A model generated the notes under the pieces. The model saw nothing but the letters and a program-made list of their open reading frames with translations, made no database searches and had not been told where the DNA came from. Made by a program: the position numbers and the translations under genes. This document shows positions 11,394-13,285 of a DNA stretch of 13,285 nt, in pieces. How positions within the stretch are numbered: the stretch's first letter is position 1; the number at the start of each line of letters is the position of its first letter. This DNA comes from PALSA-505 sp035308365 (lineage in GTDB: Bacteria; Actinomycetota; Actinomycetes; Streptosporangiales; Streptosporangiaceae): positions 1 through 13,285 of the forward strand of contig DATGGU010000059.1 of NCBI GenBank assembly GCA_035308365.1, written 5' to 3'.

Positions 11394-13285
11394 GAGACGT
11401 CACCGTCGCTCATATCGTTGCCCTGATCGGGGGAGTGCTCCGCAGCGTCATCGGCTGCCCCTTCGCTGTCGTCAGCCGTCTCCAGGGATTCGGCGTTGCG
11501 GGCGATGGCGACCACGCTGTCCCCTGGTCCCAGGTTCATCAGCCGGACCCCCATCGTCTGCCTGCCGGAGAGTTTTACCTCCCCAGCACTCGTCCTGATA
11601 ACCCCGCCGGCGGACGTAATCGCGAACACCTCATCCTCTGGCCGGGTCATCAGCGCACCGACGAGCTCACCCCGCGAGTCGGTAATCCTCGCGGTGAGAA
11701 CTCCCCTACCTCCCCGATTCTGGATCGGATACTGCTCGGCCGGGGTGCGCTTGGCAAAACCGCCACCTGTTGCGACCAGGACATCCTCGCCATCTCGCAC
11801 TACGTGCATGTCCAGTAGCTCATCGCCGTCGACGAACCGCATCCCGATCACGCCCGAGGTTACCCGGCCCATCGGGCGGAGCGAATCGTCGCTGGCGTGG
11901 AACCTGATCGCCTGGGCGTGCTTGCTCAGCATCAGCAGGTCCTCATCCGGCGAGACCAGCCGGGCCGCGATCACCTCGTCGTCCTCGCGCAGGCTGATCG
12001 CGATGATGCCGCCGGTGCGCGGCGAGTCGAACTCGCTGAGCTTGGACTTCTTCACCAATCCCGACCTGGTGGCGAGCACGAGGTAGGGCGCGACCGTGTA
12101 GTCGCGCAACGCCAGCACCTCGGCGATCACCTCGTCCGGCTGGAACGCGAGCATGTTGGCCACGTGCTGGCCGCGAGCGTCCCGGCCGGCGTCGGGCAGC
12201 TCGTAGGCCTTGGCCCGGTAGACGCGGCCCTTGTTGGTGAAGAACAGGATCCAGTTGTGGGTCGTGGTGATGAAGAAGTGGTCCACGATGTCGTCGGTGC
12301 GCAGCTGCGCGCCGCGCACGCCCTTGCCGCCGCGCCGCTGGGCCCGGTACAGGTCGGTCTTGGTCCGCTTGGCGTAACCGCCGTAGGTGATGGTGACCAC
12401 CACGTCCTCTTCGGCGATGAGGTCCTCGTCGGCCACCTCGCCGTCGTACGCGATGATCTCGGTCCGCCGCTCGTCCCCGTACTTGGCGACGATCTCGGCC
12501 AGCTCCGAGCCCACGATCTCCCGCTGCCGCTCCGGCGAGGCCAGGATGGACTCGTAGTCGGCGATCTTGGCCGCGAGGTCGTCATGCTCGTTGAGCAGCT
12601 CCTGGCGTTCCAGGGCAGCCAGCTTGCGCAGCTGCATGTCCAGGATCGCGCGGGCCTGGATCTCGTCGATCTCCAGCATCGCCATCAGGCCCTGCTGGGC
12701 CTCGGCGGCCGACGCGCTGGCCCGGATCAGCGCGATGACCTCGTCGATCCGGTCGATGGCCTTGAGCAGCGCGACGACAATGTGCATCCGCTCGGCGGCC
12801 TTGCGCAGCCGGTACCTGGTGCGCCGGACGATGACCTCGATCTGGTGGGTGACCCAGTACCTGATCATCTGGTCCAGCCGCAGGGTCCGCGGTACCCCGT
12901 CGACCAGGGCCAGCATGTTGGCGCCGAACGTATCCTGCAACTGGGTGTGCTTGTAGAGATTATTCAGAACGACCTTGGCCACCGCGTCCCGCCTCAGCAC
13001 GATCACGAGCCGCTGGCCAGTGCGCCCGCTGCTCTCGTCGGTCATGTCGGCGATCCCGCTGATCCGGCCCTCCCTGATCAGCTCGGCGATCTTCATGGCC
13101 AGGTTGTCCGGGTTGACCTGGAACGGAAGCTGCTTGACGACCAGGAGGGTGCGGCCGCGGGCGTCCTCCTCGACCTCCACCACGCCCCGCATGAGGATCG
13201 AGCCGCGCCCGGTGCGGTAGGCATCCCTGATGCCGCGCCGTCCCACGATCAGGCCCCGGGTGGGGAAGTCCGGCCCCGGGATCCG
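11390..13285 (-). CDS. gyrA: DNA gyrase subunit A, C-terminal two thirds (5' end cut by window)
   Basis: The frame is open to the window end and encodes 631 residues beginning RIPGPDFPTRGLIVGRRGI, which matches GyrA about 230 residues from its start; the catalytic tyrosine lies outside the window. Visible are the rest of the breakage-reunion domain with the long coiled-coil region (AAERMHIVVALLKAIDRIDEVIALIR and neighbours), then the beta-pinwheel C-terminal domain with the GyrA box QRRGGKG (plus-strand 12320-12340) needed for DNA wrapping, and later blades (FAKRTPAEQYPIQNRGGRG). The protein ends in an acidic tail. GyrA with GyrB introduces negative supercoils using ATP. The gene marks the oriC-proximal region. 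It overlaps the next gene by 4 bp. Confidence 0.99.
   Translation of the reverse strand, partial: RIPGPDFPTRGLIVGRRGIRDAYRTGRGSILMRGVVEVEEDARGRTLLVVKQLPFQVNPDNLAMKIAELIREGRISGIADMTDESSGRTGQRLVIVLRRDAVAKVVLNNLYKHTQLQDTFGANMLALVDGVPRTLRLDQMIRYWVTHQIEVIVRRTRYRLRKAAERMHIVVALLKAIDRIDEVIALIRASASAAEAQQGLMAMLEIDEIQARAILDMQLRKLAALERQELLNEHDDLAAKIADYESILASPERQREIVGSELAEIVAKYGDERRTEIIAYDGEVADEDLIAEEDVVVTITYGGYAKRTKTDLYRAQRRGGKGVRGAQLRTDDIVDHFFITTTHNWILFFTNKGRVYRAKAYELPDAGRDARGQHVANMLAFQPDEVIAEVLALRDYTVAPYLVLATRSGLVKKSKLSEFDSPRTGGIIAISLREDDEVIAARLVSPDEDLLMLSKHAQAIRFHASDDSLRPMGRVTSGVIGMRFVDGDELLDMHVVRDGEDVLVATGGGFAKRTPAEQYPIQNRGGRGVLTARITDSRGELVGALMTRPEDEVFAITSAGGVIRTSAGEVKLSGRQTMGVRLMNLGPGDSVVAIARNAESLETADDSEGAADDAAEHSPDQGNDMSDGDVS

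Overview
The window is GC-rich DNA from an actinomycete. The evidence is the GC-rich third codon positions, the order gyrA, DUF3566 membrane protein, tRNA-Ile typical of actinobacterial chromosomes beside oriC, a 39-residue DLW-39-type protein, and a pSAM2-like integrated element. The family looks like Streptosporangiales or a neighbour, but I cannot fix the genus from sequence alone.

Positions 1 to about 4950 are the right part of an actinomycete integrative and conjugative element (AICE) integrated in a tRNA-Ala(TGC) gene. All its genes read rightward and most are overlapped or tightly spaced: a truncated upstream ORF, a 51-residue small protein, a short FtsK/TraB-type DNA-translocase ATPase, a SprT-like zinc metalloprotease, a rolling-circle (RepSA-type) replication initiator, an excisionase and a tyrosine integrase. 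The integrase is followed by a strong hairpin and then by the 3' end of tRNA-Ala on the opposite strand, the usual junction of such elements. The left junction lies outside the window. The order Rep-Xis-Int-att is the pSAM2 plan: Int and Xis insert and excise, Rep replicates the excised circle, and the FtsK-like motor is the probable transfer pump. The SprT-like protease, translationally coupled to the motor and to Rep, is the most intriguing part.

Positions 4911 to about 8450 are chromosomal: tRNA-Ala, a HAD-fold protein that has lost its catalytic aspartates, DLW-39 (missed by length-limited gene calls), an ABC-F ATPase, and a divergent DUF1707/LiaF-like protein. Positions 8440 to 9146 hold a VapBC-type toxin-antitoxin pair. 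Positions 9147 to 9930 carry no convincing gene; they hold a factor-independent terminator, a 97-bp imperfect direct repeat, and tandem C/G-rich repeats with quadruplex potential, ending at tRNA-Ile(GAT).

Positions 9931 to 13285 are the conserved block, read leftward: gyrA (its N-terminal third is cut by the window end), a DUF3566 membrane protein overlapping gyrA by 4 bp, and tRNA-Ile. In organisms such as Mycobacterium tuberculosis the tRNA-Ile and tRNA-Ala genes here are close neighbours; in this genome about 5 kb separates them.
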